A stretch of DNA of 30,080 nucleotides from Apostichopus californicus (taxonomy: Eukaryota > Echinodermata > Holothuroidea > Aspidochirotida > Stichopodidae). Of this stretch, positions 1 through 11,262 are shown piece by piece. The translations under genes and the position numbers were made by a program. Each line of letters begins with the position of its first letter. Positions within the stretch are counted from its first letter, which is position 1. Under the pieces are notes generated by a model. It ran no database searches. It saw only the letters and a program-made list of their open reading frames with translations, and had not been told where the DNA came from. Where the stretch lies: positions 2,060-32,139 of the forward strand of contig JAIPMN010001372.1 in the NCBI GenBank assembly GCA_020650975.1, written 5' to 3'.

Positions 1-2140
1 GGTATGTTTGCCAAAAGAAAAAAATGTAGACGTGAAGTTGTGCATGCTGAGATAATAGGCTATATATTAGGTCTATGTGTATAATTAGGTATAAATTTTA
101 ATTTAATTTTTTTTGTGCGTATACACGCACGGTTGTGTTAACATCTACACTAACTTCCTGAGTGGGAATTAAAAGAAGGTGGGAGGGGGGGGGGATGTAC
201 AACCCCACATGTACCACAGTATCCAAGCTTGGTCAGCGTAAAATTATTTTATGCCAGCGTACATGATCTCGTCACTGCGAACAGGTTGTTGAGAGCGACT
301 TTCACGCATTACTAAACAACATGATTATATGATATGGACATTTTAAGTTGTCTTTTCAAAATGTGTTAGACCGAGGCTGCTACTAATAGAACATTAACCC
401 ACCCCCTTTTCCTTAATCTCTCACCCCTCCCCCCTCCTTTATAACCTCATTTCCCTTTCTTGCTACAAAATCCCCATGGTTATAACGTTGTAACTGTGCC
501 AAACTTCGATCAGGATAAATGTGACCTGGTGAGATCATCAAAAACTTTGATTTATTTTAACAGTGACCAAACTTTAAATTTGAACTTGTGGGAAACTCAT
601 TCCCTTCATCTAGGCATATACTCCTGATACCGACATACCTTGTAGCTCCCTCTGCGCAGGCGCAACCACAAGACTAAATCATAGCGCACCTTTTACTGAG
701 ACAGGACTACAAACCAGAGACAACGTATACGTGCCTGTAACCTACGATTTATCAATACCGTAACGTAATTAAATTTCCGTCTGCGTGTGTCCATCGAAGT
801 GTGAAATACCAAAAACAAACCAATAAACGTAAAATTTAGAAATATCGTGGATTTAAGGTCATGGTTAACCTAAAACAAGGTTGAAATATTTATTTATATA
901 CTAATAATAAACTAAAGTTGAGTATGGACCTTGCCAGACAACCAAGACGAACTTTTTAACCTTAAAGTGAATATAGACAAATAACAAAATCCAAGCATAT
1001 GCTGTAGTGTCCACGAATAACGTACCCGATAAACTACGGAGACTGCTTGCCGATAAACCGGGCATACATGAAGTACAACTATTGGTTAGTCTGTAATACT
1101 AGAGAGAGAGGTAAACTTAGTGGTGGGGAAGAGTGGGGGGAGCCTGGTGAGGGATAAGGGGTGGAGGGGTGGGATCAGGTGGACTGACAGAAAGGGATGC
1201 TGAGGGGCCAGTCTTAACTAATAATGACAATGAAAACTGGAAACAGATATGTTTTGTATTTACTGGAGTCTATAGTAAATGAAATATCTACACAGGTACA
1301 GGATGACCCATACGAGTTGGAGATAGATCGATAAGCTTCATTGGAATAAGGTTAAGAAAGCTATACACTGTATGTATGGGGTCTTTATGCACAGTCAAAG
1401 GTGCACACCGGGATTACAAATCTACGCTATGCGTACATGCGTATACAACTTGTTAGTTATTGTTGCTGTATTGTAAAACACATGTAAATAATCGTATCGT
1501 GCAAAGCTACACAATTGTTGGCAGTTTTCTAAAGCTGTGATAAAATACGTCATCAAGATTAAATGTATAATACAATTGCAAATACACTTGCCATGAAAGC
1601 GCGTCCAAGACCCCCATAATATAAAGTGTTTAATTTTTTGGTAAGTCTGAAAAGTATAGTAGAATATAGAAGAATATACAAGTAAAGGCATTAAATTAGC
1701 AACGATACTATACACTAAGTGTATTTACCCGACACTTACAAGCACAATATGTTTTATTATTTACAATTTATATAGGTTACTATAATACTATTAACATCAA
1801 ACACCACACATCAATTTCTATGAAATTTCCCGCCAGAATACTCCTGTTTAGTTGTTTGAGCCACCCACATTCTTCTACGCATCAGTGAAGAAACTATAAG
1901 AAATAACCGGGAGTGTCAAAAGTCAATATTAAATACGAAGCAGCCAGGTCCATCAAAATAAAGCATGGGAAGTCTGCAGCTATGGTATACAAGAAGGGGG
2001 AAAACTCCAGGCATAATATCATAAGTAGCTGATATTTAAGGGCCATATCAAGCGTAAAATTCTCCACAAATACAAAGCAAACTATACTGCACCGAAATGA
2101 TTTTATTCTCGTTCATTAAACGTCGTCAATATGGCCCACG
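1..2140. other. Unique AT-rich non-coding DNA
   Basis: No open frame here resembles a known protein; the longest (97 codons, minus strand, 1422-1715) is AT-driven and unrecognised. There is a G run at 185-194, a C/T-rich patch near 400-450 and a purine-rich patch at about 1100-1180. No repeat with clear boundaries was seen. Confidence 0.6.
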
Positions 2141-2149
2141 TGATCATTG

Positions 2150-2690
2150 TAATGGTATGGTGTTATGCTGCTATACGAGTGGCAAACTTCTACTATGGCA
2201 ACATGTTATGATGGCATTATGTATCCGTGTTAATTACGTTTCGATGCTATGATGGCATGCTGCTATGATGGTAACATCTTGTGATGTTACGAACTTATAA
2301 TGCCATCATGTTATGATGATGTTGTTATGATACCATCATACAATGATGGTATGGTGTTTGATGCTATGATTTATGATGCTATGAACGTGATGTAATTATG
2401 TTAACGATGATCGTAGAATTGTCATGCTATGATGGCATGATGATAGGGTGGCATGATATGAATGCTATTTTGGGAAGATGCTATATATGACGAGATGATG
2501 GAATCATGCTGTGAGCATATGTTACAGGGATTTATTCCCTATATGATGATATGTTATGACGTGTTGATGGTATAATGCTAGGATTGTATCACGATGATAC
2601 TATAATGGCATTGTGCTATATTTGTGATGTTATGATGCTATCATGGTATACGATGTCTTGATGGTTTGATGTTTTTTGACGTTGGCAGCC
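2150..2690. repeat. Degenerate ATGATGG-type minisatellite
   Basis: The stretch is built of irregular copies of words such as GCTATGATGGCATGATG, GTTATGATG and GATGGTAT, with spacing that drifts around 10-13 bases. No two neighbouring units are identical, so this is an old, decayed tandem array rather than a fresh microsatellite. It carries many stops in all frames and no plausible coding capacity. The edges are gradual, so the coordinates are approximate. Confidence 0.75.
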
Positions 2691-3514
2691 AAACACGCGT
2701 CTGTTGAGGGAAGGGGGAGAGTTGAAGGGAGAGGGCGAGTGGTCTGGAAAAGAGATAGGTCGACAACGAAGACTAAATGTCTGTGGTTACTACCAAGTTC
2801 ATATAAACAGCAGTAAGCAACAGTCTATAAGTCGTGGTTATTGTTTCTCAGAATTTTTAGAATATTTTCAATACAGTATCAGGTACGGCTAGGGCGTGTA
2901 TCATAATAGGATGGAAACACTATACTCGGTAGGGTTTTGTAAACACTATTGTTATTGTTGATAAGCTTACAACAACAACGATTAACCCTGCTGTAGTTTT
3001 CTACAGTTTTGAAGAATACATCTATTGTAATCCATAATACATGTGTATTTAAACAGAGTTATGGAATGCCAAATATTGTAAGTATGGTAAAGCTGAAAAG
3101 ATAAAATAGGCCTACTTTTTGCATGATTGGCTTCCAATAGATTAGTATTCGGAAAGAATTTTATAGCCCTGTGGCAGACCACACGATACCGTTATAGTTT
3201 GGTTCCAGATGAAGCCTTTGGTATGGTCACCGTATATACTGCATGATATTTAATATAAGAATGCAGTTTTACATCGTATATATTTCAGTCATTGAAATGA
3301 GCAATAATTAACGATGACCCCCCCCCCACCCCAAGCGAAACTGTTTGTCGCCCAGACAAATTAAAAAAAATACTGAAAGGGCACATAAATACAGTTATCA
3401 TCTTTGGCTTATGGACAAAGATCCTTCACGGTGAAGAAGCAACCTCCCTCAAACAGCTATAATGAAAATCTTATCCCGTTTGAAATATACGCTAGTTTCA
3501 AAAGTCGTATCTGA
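2691..3514. other. Non-coding DNA upstream of the Penelope remnant
   Basis: Nothing recognisable as a gene or bounded repeat. It contains a C run at 3318-3327. The upstream, more N-terminal part of the Penelope-like element would be expected towards the right end of this interval, but I could not find reverse transcriptase motifs, so the element appears truncated. Confidence 0.5.
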
Positions 3515-3772
3515 GAGCTGTTATTTTGTAAATCCAGGCTCAAGAAGCGGTTCTATGGTCACAGATCCACAGTCAACACCATGAAGGCTGAGACCCCGGT
3601 TGGTGAACCCTTTAACCTTCCCAACCATATCAATAATGACATGTCCCTACCGGGGAGTGAATCTTTCGGTAGCCGTCCTGACCTAGTACGAATCAGCAGA
3701 GAGAGACTGTGGATGCAACGCCTTTGCACCATTCAACATCATGGGCTCAACATTCAGGAAGGACATGACTAA
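3515..3772 (+). pseudogene. GIY-YIG endonuclease C-terminal fragment (Penelope-like)
   Basis: After an in-frame TGA at 3512-3514 the frame stays open for 85 codons to a TAA at 3770-3772. The readable protein contains RLKKRFYGHRSTVNT, then TPVGEPFNLPNH, then RISRERLWMQRLCTIQHHGLN. These match what I know of the distal half of GIY-YIG domains in Penelope-like elements: the helix with an Arg and a following H/R, the TPVG.HFN..NH segment, and the terminal R..E..WI..L.T..P.GLN segment. The GIY and YIG strands themselves are absent, so catalysis is impossible. The internal ATG at 3581 is an ordinary methionine inside the domain, not a real start. In intact elements this domain nicks target DNA for retrotransposition. 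Confidence 0.65.
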
Positions 3773-3774
3773 CT

Positions 3775-3965
3775 TTTCTTCTCCTCCCCCCCCCCTTCCA
3801 TCTCCCCTTTTTCCCCTCTGTCACCCCTCTTCTCGTAGCTCTCTTCCACCTTTTTTTCTCCACACTTTTCTGTCTTTGTCCTTCTCTAGTGTACTCCTTA
3901 CCCTCTTCCCTTAATCCTCTCTTTGTTCCTCTACAGTTTATCTCCTACCTCTCATCTTCCCCTGT
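3775..3965 (+). repeat. Pyrimidine-rich tract in the element's 3' region
   Basis: Almost pure C/T on the plus strand, including a C run at 3786-3795. It follows the endonuclease stop directly and leads towards the hairpin at 4104. A 72-codon plus-strand frame here (3889-4107) is hydrophobic only because T- and C-rich codons encode Leu, Ser, Phe and Pro; I do not consider it a protein. Confidence 0.6.
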
Positions 3966-4103
3966 TGGTTTCTTTCTTCTCTCCATCCCTAGTCTACTAA
4001 TGCTCTTACAAATGTCTCTTTTTGTGTTCACCCTGCTCAGTAACCTGTCTGTATTCTGTGAGTGTATTTGTCCCTTCTGTTACTGTTACTTGTCATTCAG
4101 CCT

Positions 4104-4131
4104 CTGAAGAAGATCCTGCTAGGATCGAAAC
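4104..4131 (+). ncRNA. Hammerhead-like hairpin of the Penelope 3' end
   Basis: CTGAAGA (4104-4110) is followed by one extra A, a perfect 6-bp stem GATCCT/AGGATC (4112-4117 and 4121-4126, loop GCT) and GAAAC (4127-4131). The arrangement CTGANGA, stem II, GAAA is the conserved core of hammerhead ribozymes, which occur in the terminal repeats of Penelope-like elements. The extra A before stem II is not standard, and I could not complete stems I and III or find the cleavage site nearby. It is probably a decayed or structural relative rather than an active ribozyme. Confidence 0.4.
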
Positions 4132-4160
4132 GTCAGTCCCTCTTACTTTTACACATTTTG

Positions 4161-5285
4161 TAAATCTGTGATGTCATAGTACCACTAGATTCTGAAACCT
4201 TTTTACTTCAATGTGGAATGTTAACAGTGATGACGCTGAAATGTCAAGCTAAGACGTTCAATATTTTAGATTCAGTATTTGCAACACATATCATGTACAT
4301 AACAGTAAATAAACATTGTAATGAAAAAGAAAAGCATAACAATATTTAAAATACAGCTGAATCCCGTGTGGCTCGGATATGTCTTATGTAGACTTCATCA
4401 AGTATTGGTTTTTAGAACTGGTCCAAACCCAAACCTGATAATCCTTGTACCGCGATCATATATCAAAACAGGGTGGGGGGGGGGGGGAAGGGGGTGATAG
4501 GGGATACATTCCTCTGATATTTAGGCTCTGATAGGTAGGCTATATATATAGTATCACAGCTAATTCACTGGTCTGGTTGGTTTTGCAACTCTTTGTGAAT
4601 GGGACAATAAAATGCTCCATGGCGATCAAAACGAGTTAGACCAGAACTGACGAGTTTGGATCAGGGGGTCAGATGGCCACACCCACGGGACCCAGAGTAA
4701 TTTAGATGGGCCCTGTGAGATAGGCAAGAGGAGCAGGAAAATTGGTATGGGGCAAAACTTTTTTTCTAATGTTAATATTACAGTCAAGGAAAAGTAGTGC
4801 ACGGTGATGTTACTGTCCTCGGGAAACGACCTGGCTCCCGAGGCTCCTGGGTAAGACAATTAGACGACTGCATAACTTTATAGTTGCGAAACACAGCAAG
4901 CTTTTATAAGCTCTTATTCCACTCAAGTTGTTTTAACAGACGCTATACCAAGACTCGCTAATCTATCTGGACTATTCCGACTTGGAATCAGCATAGTTAC
5001 AAACCAGCAAAAAGTCTCTATACACATATATTGTTAGCACAAAAGATAATGTGTTAATACATCTACTTCCATGCAGTAAGTTAAGAGGTTCAAGCGAAAT
5101 TTTAACCTTGACTTTTCATTCTACAGCAATGATTTGTGTATCAACACAAAGTGTCTACAGCGGAAATAAGACAATCTGTGGAATATTCACCACCGAAAGC
5201 GATTTACCACATGTATAGAACATAGCTGATATGTCGATGCTACCCTATACATCTGATCTAACTAGATGTTGATTGTTGGCAGCAA
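4161..5285. other. Non-coding DNA with a long G run
   Basis: A 13-base G run lies at 4475-4487 within a G-rich patch ending near 4502. No frame is recognisable; a 77-codon minus frame at 4626-4859 has no family resemblance. No bounded transposon ends were found. Confidence 0.5.
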
Positions 5286-5370
5286 AATTATGACGACGAC
5301 GTCGATGATGGTCTGTGATCATCATTATCATCATCACACAAGTGTTTTTTTTTTCATTTAGATAGTGATC

Positions 5371-5609
<239 letters not shown>

Positions 5610-7321
5610 CTAACAGAGGATGTACATACGCAATGCTTGCTAAGACTGAGGCTGAATGGCATGTTGTACTTTTTTCATATAATCCTTCTGTCCGTTTTAT
5701 AGGTAAGTAGAATCCCAATCAAACTTCTCTCATTTAATTTTTCGCGTTTCAACTGAGAACGGGTTCACTTCATATTAGTCACATGCATGAAAGTGACCAC
5801 GTGAGGGATTAATTATTGTTGTTGTGTAGGCTGTAAAGCTAGGCAACAGGGACATGCGGCATTTACAAGGGCCATGATAGGTCAGATTTTAATCACATGG
5901 GAGCTTTGTAGAGCATGCACCTTTTAACCTTTTATTTTGGAATGGTCAATCCATTCTGACCTAAACGCATTCTCAGGAATGTCACTAATGTTGTCATCAA
6001 TATAGTATTTACCGTTGCTGCCCATGTGCACCTGTTCTTAGCTTTACTCACACGCAAGCGCGACTCAAACGTTACCTTACGTTCTACTTGTTGGACTGAA
6101 GCAATTCTCGTTTCATATTCACTAAACCCCAAAGAACTTGTAGAACGAGTACAACAGCACGAGAACGAGTAGAATTCCCAAAGTTGATGTGAGTACCTGT
6201 ACAACAATGTTCTAAGCACGCGAGGTCGAGTACTCATACAACTTGAACTGCTGTCATTATAACACACAGTATTGTCAATATGTCCCTGTGTATTACGAGC
6301 ACGAGATTACAAAGCTATACCGTCGACTGGTAATTTACATGCTATATATTACGACTAGTATATATACGCACCCTCTACAAGTCTCAGCCTAATGGGATTA
6401 TTATGGAAATTAACACGCATATCAATACATATATACAGTGCGAAGGGGTTGATGTGGCCGTGAGAATGTCCGACCAACGGCACAACCTTTTGTGTTGCCC
6501 GTTCAACCGTACCCATACCCTCTTGGCATATTCAAACCAATTCCTTTCCAGTGTTGATGAGCAGAGTCCGTCAATACTTGTAATGCCGTTCATCATGGCA
6601 TAGATATGGGTTTGAAAAGAGTAGCTTCTGTTAGCTTCCTCCATTCTTGGGAAATATTAAAACCATAGCTGTGACACACACACACATATGAAAATATGAA
6701 CTAAAGAACCTACTAGCTCCAAGGAATGAGCGCTTGCAACCTTTAGGTCAAATAAGTCGATAATTTTCCTTTCCTGAATTTACCAGATGTGACAAAAACT
6801 CTTAACTATATATACGACATTTAAAACGTCCTTCTGATATTGTACATCACGACTAAGTTATACGGTATGATGGTTATTGGTCGACGATAATATCCGTTGC
6901 TTACAGGGAGGAAATGGTGTCGTTTGACTGTTCTGGATAAAGCCTATATGTTAACCATAAACACATCGTTTTCAGTCAGTAGAACTATAGGGTACATTTG
7001 AGTACACGGTGATGTTTCCGTTCAACTTCAGATAAATAATAAAGTAATGAGAAGAAGCTATTTTTAAATTTACCACCATGAACCTCCGAGCGATTGGTCC
7101 CTGTTTCTGAGATATAATGACAAAAACGTTAATTTCCTATGCGTAATCTTTTTTTCTAATCTATTTTTTTCTCCTTTGCAAGAAATGTTTTATGACATAC
7201 CGTTGAGATAAACTATGGTCCCGAACTTAGCGAGCGAGGAGAGCAACCTCTTATTGAGTAACTATCTATTAACGTATGATTAAAAAGTACAAACTCAGCC
7301 AACGGTACCTGCACCCATGTC
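5610..7321. other. Non-coding DNA
   Basis: Contains a 111-codon minus frame (5932-6267) that is Ser- and Arg-rich and unlike any family I know, and overlapping 66- and 86-codon frames near 6384-6644. The length is close to what chance allows in 30 kb. A short CA run lies near 6675-6687. No transposon ends were found. Confidence 0.5.
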
Positions 7322-7622
7322 TTTAATAAATAATAAAAATATAATAATAATAATATATTCATTGATAAAGCGCAACGATATGCAAATGCATTTCGTACAA
7401 CAATATTACCCTGGTCAACGATAACCTGTCAAACACATGGCAGCAGCTAAACAGCGCCCAGCTGACAGTTTTATTTCACAGGTCCCCATTTATACACCTG
7501 GGTGAAGAGAGGCAATGGGGATAACTTGCCTTGCCCAAGAACACAACACAATGATCTGACCAGGATTCGAACCTTCAATCCTTAGATCACAAGTCCACTG
7601 CCTTAACCACTTGTATATCACA
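7322..7622 (-). mobile_element. tRNA-derived SINE with LINE-like 3' tail
   Basis: Read on the minus strand, the 5' part is tRNA-like. A box A-like TGGTTAAGGCAGTGG (7609 down to 7595) is followed by a perfect box B, GGTTCGAATCC (7573 down to 7563), with about 36 bases between their starts, so an RNA polymerase III promoter is present. A body of about 170 bases follows. The element ends in GCGCTTTATC and a TTATTATTATTA-rich tail (about 7375 down to 7322). That tail resembles the end of the LINE at 22605-23043, suggesting LINE-driven mobilisation. The TATTAT tail varies, and I found no clear target duplication. It encodes no protein. Confidence 0.8.
7563..7609 (-). promoter_or_regulatory. Internal pol III promoter (A and B boxes) of the SINE
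   Basis: The B box is an exact GGTTCGANNCC match on the minus strand. The A box fits TRGYNNARNGG loosely. The spacing is within the range of tRNA genes. The head does not fold into a full tRNA with a paired acceptor stem, so this is a SINE head and not a tRNA gene. Confidence 0.75.
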
Positions 7623-9376
7623 TCACAGGATTTAGCTGTAATCTTGGCATCTTGTTGTTAACATCGTTCCTCTTATTCGTTATACCGTTTATTTTCAAGC
7701 CAATTATCAACAAAGCTATACTACAGCGGGTGCCTTATAATACACCATAAATGGAACTGTTTTAGCTTGAAGTAATGTATAGTACCCTATCATTCAGGTT
7801 ATCTTATCATATATCTGATCAATATGGTATAAACGTCAAGATAAGTTACACATGGAACCTTACACTATAAATGGTGACTAGGTAGTCCCTCTTTTCAGCG
7901 TTGTTGTCTTTAACATTGTATGTTTTTTTTAATTGTATGCAAACTATAAGGTTGCAGTTTTTGTAAATGTTATTTGGGCTATTTTCAGCATTCTTGAACA
8001 ACACTTTGTTCAGTATATACAAAGAACTCAAGACGCAAGTCTTTGTTAATTATATTTGTGCAACTTGGTGCAAAATTCAACTCACGAAATAAGGGTAACG
8101 GGCTCCAATCCATGGCTTCTCACAACGAGCTACACAAATACATAACACAAAAGCGTGTTTGAAACTTTCACAATTTATTCCATGTTTTTTAAACCGACGT
8201 GTAGAAACTAAGAAATGTTAAAGGTGATAGGTAGCCTATGTACTGCCTAGATGTTATACCAACGAAAATTTTAACTTTTGTAAACTCACTTGTATCCTGT
8301 GTGACGTTCATGACTGTAACCAAGTGACCATTACGGTGTTACAGCTACTGAAAGATCGAATAACTATAGGCCCGAGCAGCATATATAGGCCTTTTGCGAA
8401 TATGTAATAGGCTAGGTGCGTACGTCTACTCAAAACATGTGAACTATAGTTTACACGTGAACAGCAAAATAACAGGGCTTACCCTTTGGGTATCATTATC
8501 GAAACATATGAACATAACAGGGAGCGTTTTCGCGAAGTTTAACGTAATGTGAACTTTAGAAAACTTTCCTTCCTTGGGCTAGTTGGTGATGTAGGCCTAA
8601 TACAAACGACAGTTGCTGATTGGAGTGACATAGATCATACTGCCACACGGTGACACCTTATAAGTACATTGTTGATTTATATAGCTACAACTTATCCCAT
8701 ACCGTCAACCTGTCTGCACTAGGCCATGATACAAATGATATAACATAAAGCAAACCGTGTTCGAATCATTCTAAAAATAGAAAACATTCCAATTTTGAGG
8801 GAAGTGAAAGTGACTGACTGTAGTAGACGGAAGCGATGGACGTTATTGCCAGAACAAGACTGATTTCAAGATTATGTGCCATGGAATGAAGCCAAGTTTC
8901 GAAGCTTCCGGTTTTTTTCCCGGTTTCATCTGGCAAAGCTTGATTGTTTATCAGGCATAATATGTAACCTAAACCAGATATAGACTACCACACCAAACTA
9001 AATAAACATATACTAGTAGGCTATGTATTTAGGTAACGCGATCATTAATATCCTAACCTTGATACTGCCATTGTCTTTTTCTTTTCACTTTTGTTTCTTT
9101 GCTTTTGTGTTTTCCCCTCTTTTTCAAAATTTGATTAGTCCCGACAAATCAGCAAGTTTGGTAAAATTGCTGGAAAACGGTAAACACAATTACAAAATGT
9201 GAAGAGAACTGTTTCTTCACCAAAACCCATCATCAACAACTAAGAATACGGTAGATCTTTGGGGACAGAGTAAAACACTTGAATACCTGAGCTACAGATC
9301 ATTCTTTACAGACCATTTGTCCTCTTTGTGTCAATTTTCAACAATTAATGTATTATCTCACATCACTTGTTGGCCT
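7623..9376. other. Non-coding DNA
   Basis: AT-rich unique sequence with no recognisable frame or transposon terminus. The last bases run into the G run that opens the hAT-like remnant. Confidence 0.5.
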
Positions 9377-9691
9377 GGGGGGGGGGGGGGCATGTGCCCT
9401 CCTCAAAAAAATTGTGCCGCCCCAGGTGCCCCCCAGATGCGATTTGTACTGTTAAGAAAAATACTCAAAAAAAACTTGATCTGCCTCAATTAAAAACATA
9501 AATTTCGGACAGTATAAGCCCGAAAATTCTTGAACATAAAGTTACTTCAAGTTCCGAAATATAGCACCAGATTGCATCTAAGGACTCTTTGATTAATACA
9601 AAATTTGACATCCCCTCCCATTAGACCCCTCCCTCCAGAACGGCATTCACAGTATTCCCCCTCTGCCCCCAAGATTGAAATCTCGCCACTG
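9377..9691 (-). mobile_element. Damaged hAT-type MITE, one terminus preserved
   Basis: The right end reads TCTCGCCACTG, that is CAGTGGCGAGA on the minus strand, a typical hAT-like terminus. The adjacent interior is rich in C runs (9600-9670), and the left part is also G- and C-rich, as in the better preserved elements at 10329 and 25427. The left terminus is replaced by a 14-base G run (9377-9390), and no 8-bp duplication is found. Strand is assigned by the surviving terminus only. It could be a truncated or gene-converted copy. Confidence 0.45.
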
Positions 9692-10033
9692 TTTTGCTGG
9701 ATGACTTCACTAGAACTTTTCGCATAGGCTTAACACTTCAAAAAATGTTTGTTTTAATAGTTTCGAAAGGTCATTGTCTCTATGCTTTGTGTGTGTATAC
9801 ATTTACTATGGGGATATGCCTGGCATTTACCATGGCAACACACGTGTGAATACCTACAACGGAAAACCGTCTTATACATACATATAGTTGAACATATTAA
9901 CATGATCATATTGTCCTTTACCGGATAATGTTACGCTAAAGGCATCAACTATTGTCTGAGGAGTTAGTTAAAGTCAAATGCGTTCATCGGTTTAACTGAC
10001 AAAACTTGGAGTTTTGCACAAATCCCAGTGATT
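9692..10033. other. Non-coding DNA before the tandem array
   Basis: Unique sequence. A near-palindromic TTTACCATGGCAAC (9826-9839) resembles an RFX X-box; nothing else was seen. Confidence 0.4.
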
Positions 10034-10873
10034 TAATATAAATTACTGATTTTCATCAGCTTAGTATATATACAGGCAGATAGGATGACTTTAGGCGGAA
10101 GTTTTAGTCTCGATGTGTTTGAAGTCCAAGTAAAGACAAAAGAAAACATTGGATTACTAGCAGAGCTTTCTACAGCTGTTCTTGTTAATATGAATTACTG
10201 ATTGTCATCAGCTTAGTATATATACAGGCAGATAAAATGACTTTAGGCGGAAGTTTTGGGTCTTGATGTGTTAAAGTCGAAGTAAATACAATGAGAGTGC
10301 TAGCAGAGCTTTCTACAACTGTTCTGGTCAGTGGCGGAGCGTCCATACAGTCAGGGGGCGGATGCCCCCCCCCCTGACGGGCTCAAATGGACTGCTGGCG
10401 CCCTTTTCAGCTTTTTACCACTTTTTACTTATTCGCGATTAATGACTTTTTTATTGCGCTCTCATCTACCTATTGACATTTGTCACATTTTGTTGGTGTA
10501 ATTTTCTGACAAAATGCTCTAACAGCTATTTATTCTTCGTTAATCTGCAAATTAGCAAGGCCCGGAAAGGGTCATTTCCGGCGATCTAGGGAGTATCTTT
10601 ACTCAAAAAATTTCTGTACGCTACGCGCCAACCCGTGGTGGCGCTCCGCTTAGATAGTGTCGAAAGCGCCCCTACAGACCATTCTCGCCCCCCCCTGACC
10701 AATAGCCCTAGCTCCGCCACTGGTTCTGGTTAATATGAATTACTGATTTTCATCAGCTTAGTATATATACAGGCAAATAAGATGACTTTAGGCGGAAGTT
10801 TTGGGTCTTGATGTGTCAAAGTCGAAGTAAAGACAATGAGAGTGCTAGCAGAGCTTTCTACAGCTGTTCTGGT
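10034..10873 (+). repeat. Three tandem ~143-152 bp units, split by a MITE
   Basis: Unit 1 is 10034-10185 (152 bp), unit 2 is 10186-10328 (143 bp) and unit 3 is 10731-10873 (143 bp). Each opens with TAATATRAATTACTG, carries CATCAGCTTAGTATATATAC and GACTTTAGGCGGAAG, and closes with AGCAGAGCTTTCTACA plus a TGTTCTGGT-like end. Units 2 and 3 differ at about 6 of 143 positions. Unit 1 is more diverged, with extra bases before its end. Units 2 and 3 were adjacent before the MITE landed. The unit is not coding. Such short arrays are common inside Helitron-like non-autonomous elements, but no Helitron termini were demonstrated here. Confidence 0.92.
10329..10722. mobile_element. Non-autonomous hAT-type MITE, 394 bp
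   Basis: The termini are perfect 12-bp inverted repeats, CAGTGGCGGAGC (10329-10340) and GCTCCGCCACTG (10711-10722). The element is flanked by an exact 8-bp duplication GTTCTGGT at 10321-10328 and 10723-10730. An 8-bp duplication and CA-G-TGGCG ends are the signature of hAT transposons. The subterminal regions are C/G-rich (C run 10365-10374; another near 10688-10695). The interior has no frame for a transposase, so movement depended on an enzyme made elsewhere. Orientation cannot be assigned. Confidence 0.92.
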
Positions 10874-11262
10874 TTGCAAAGATACTCACTTTTAAAATAT
10901 GCTAAATCTCTAAAATATGATAAATGCTCCTTTAAGGCTTTAAAGTGATGATGACGTCACTCCTCAATGCAGGCCTTAATGTTTAATGTTACTCCATTGT
11001 TATACAAATTCTAAAAAAACTCAACCAAAACATTCTCTTGAAATTTCACATCAGTAAACGACAGATGCCAAAAGATCACATTGACAAATGTGTACTATAT
11101 ACATTATAAACATGTCATTTGAGGCCATAAATGTCTACATGTTTCCGCATTGAGTTTTGTGACGGTCACATCTAAGGAACAAATACCTAATGGTACGTGT
11201 ATTAAACTTTATAGTCCAGTCACTTCAATAAATGAACCTAAATTGTTTAAAGGGTCATTACG
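10874..11262 (+). repeat. Dispersed repeat, copy A
   Basis: This segment directly follows the third tandem unit and is alignable by eye with 24362-24738 in the same orientation. Shared blocks include TTTAAAATATGYTAAATCTCT, GCTCCTTTAAG, AATGTTTAAT, TCCATTGTT, CTCAACYAAAACAT, CGCATTGA and a terminal GGRTCATT. Divergence is substantial, with several small gaps. The family is unknown to me. No terminal inverted repeats or coding capacity were seen. It may form one larger element with the 143-bp array. Confidence 0.75.

Larger units (their letters stand above)
3515..4160 (+). mobile_element. Penelope-like retroelement, 3' terminal fragment
   Basis: Three parts in the expected order support this call. 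First comes the C-terminal end of a GIY-YIG type endonuclease (3515-3772). A pyrimidine-rich untranslated stretch follows (about 3775-3965). Last is a short hairpin flanked by hammerhead-like core words (4104-4131). Penelope-like elements characteristically carry a GIY-YIG endonuclease after the reverse transcriptase and hammerhead ribozymes in their terminal repeats. The reverse transcriptase and the start of the endonuclease are missing, so this is a dead 5'-truncated copy. The right boundary is a guess. Another GIY-YIG-bearing element cannot be fully excluded. Confidence 0.6.

Noticed and set aside
3889-4107. 72-codon hydrophobic frame that could be a membrane peptide
   Set aside because: The hydrophobicity follows from the pyrimidine-rich 3' region of a dead retroelement, and the frame ends inside the hairpin motif.
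5932-6267. 111-codon minus-strand frame, Ser/Arg-rich
   Set aside because: No domain or motif recognised; low-complexity composition with no supporting splice or promoter context. A protein search with no hits in related species would confirm rejection.
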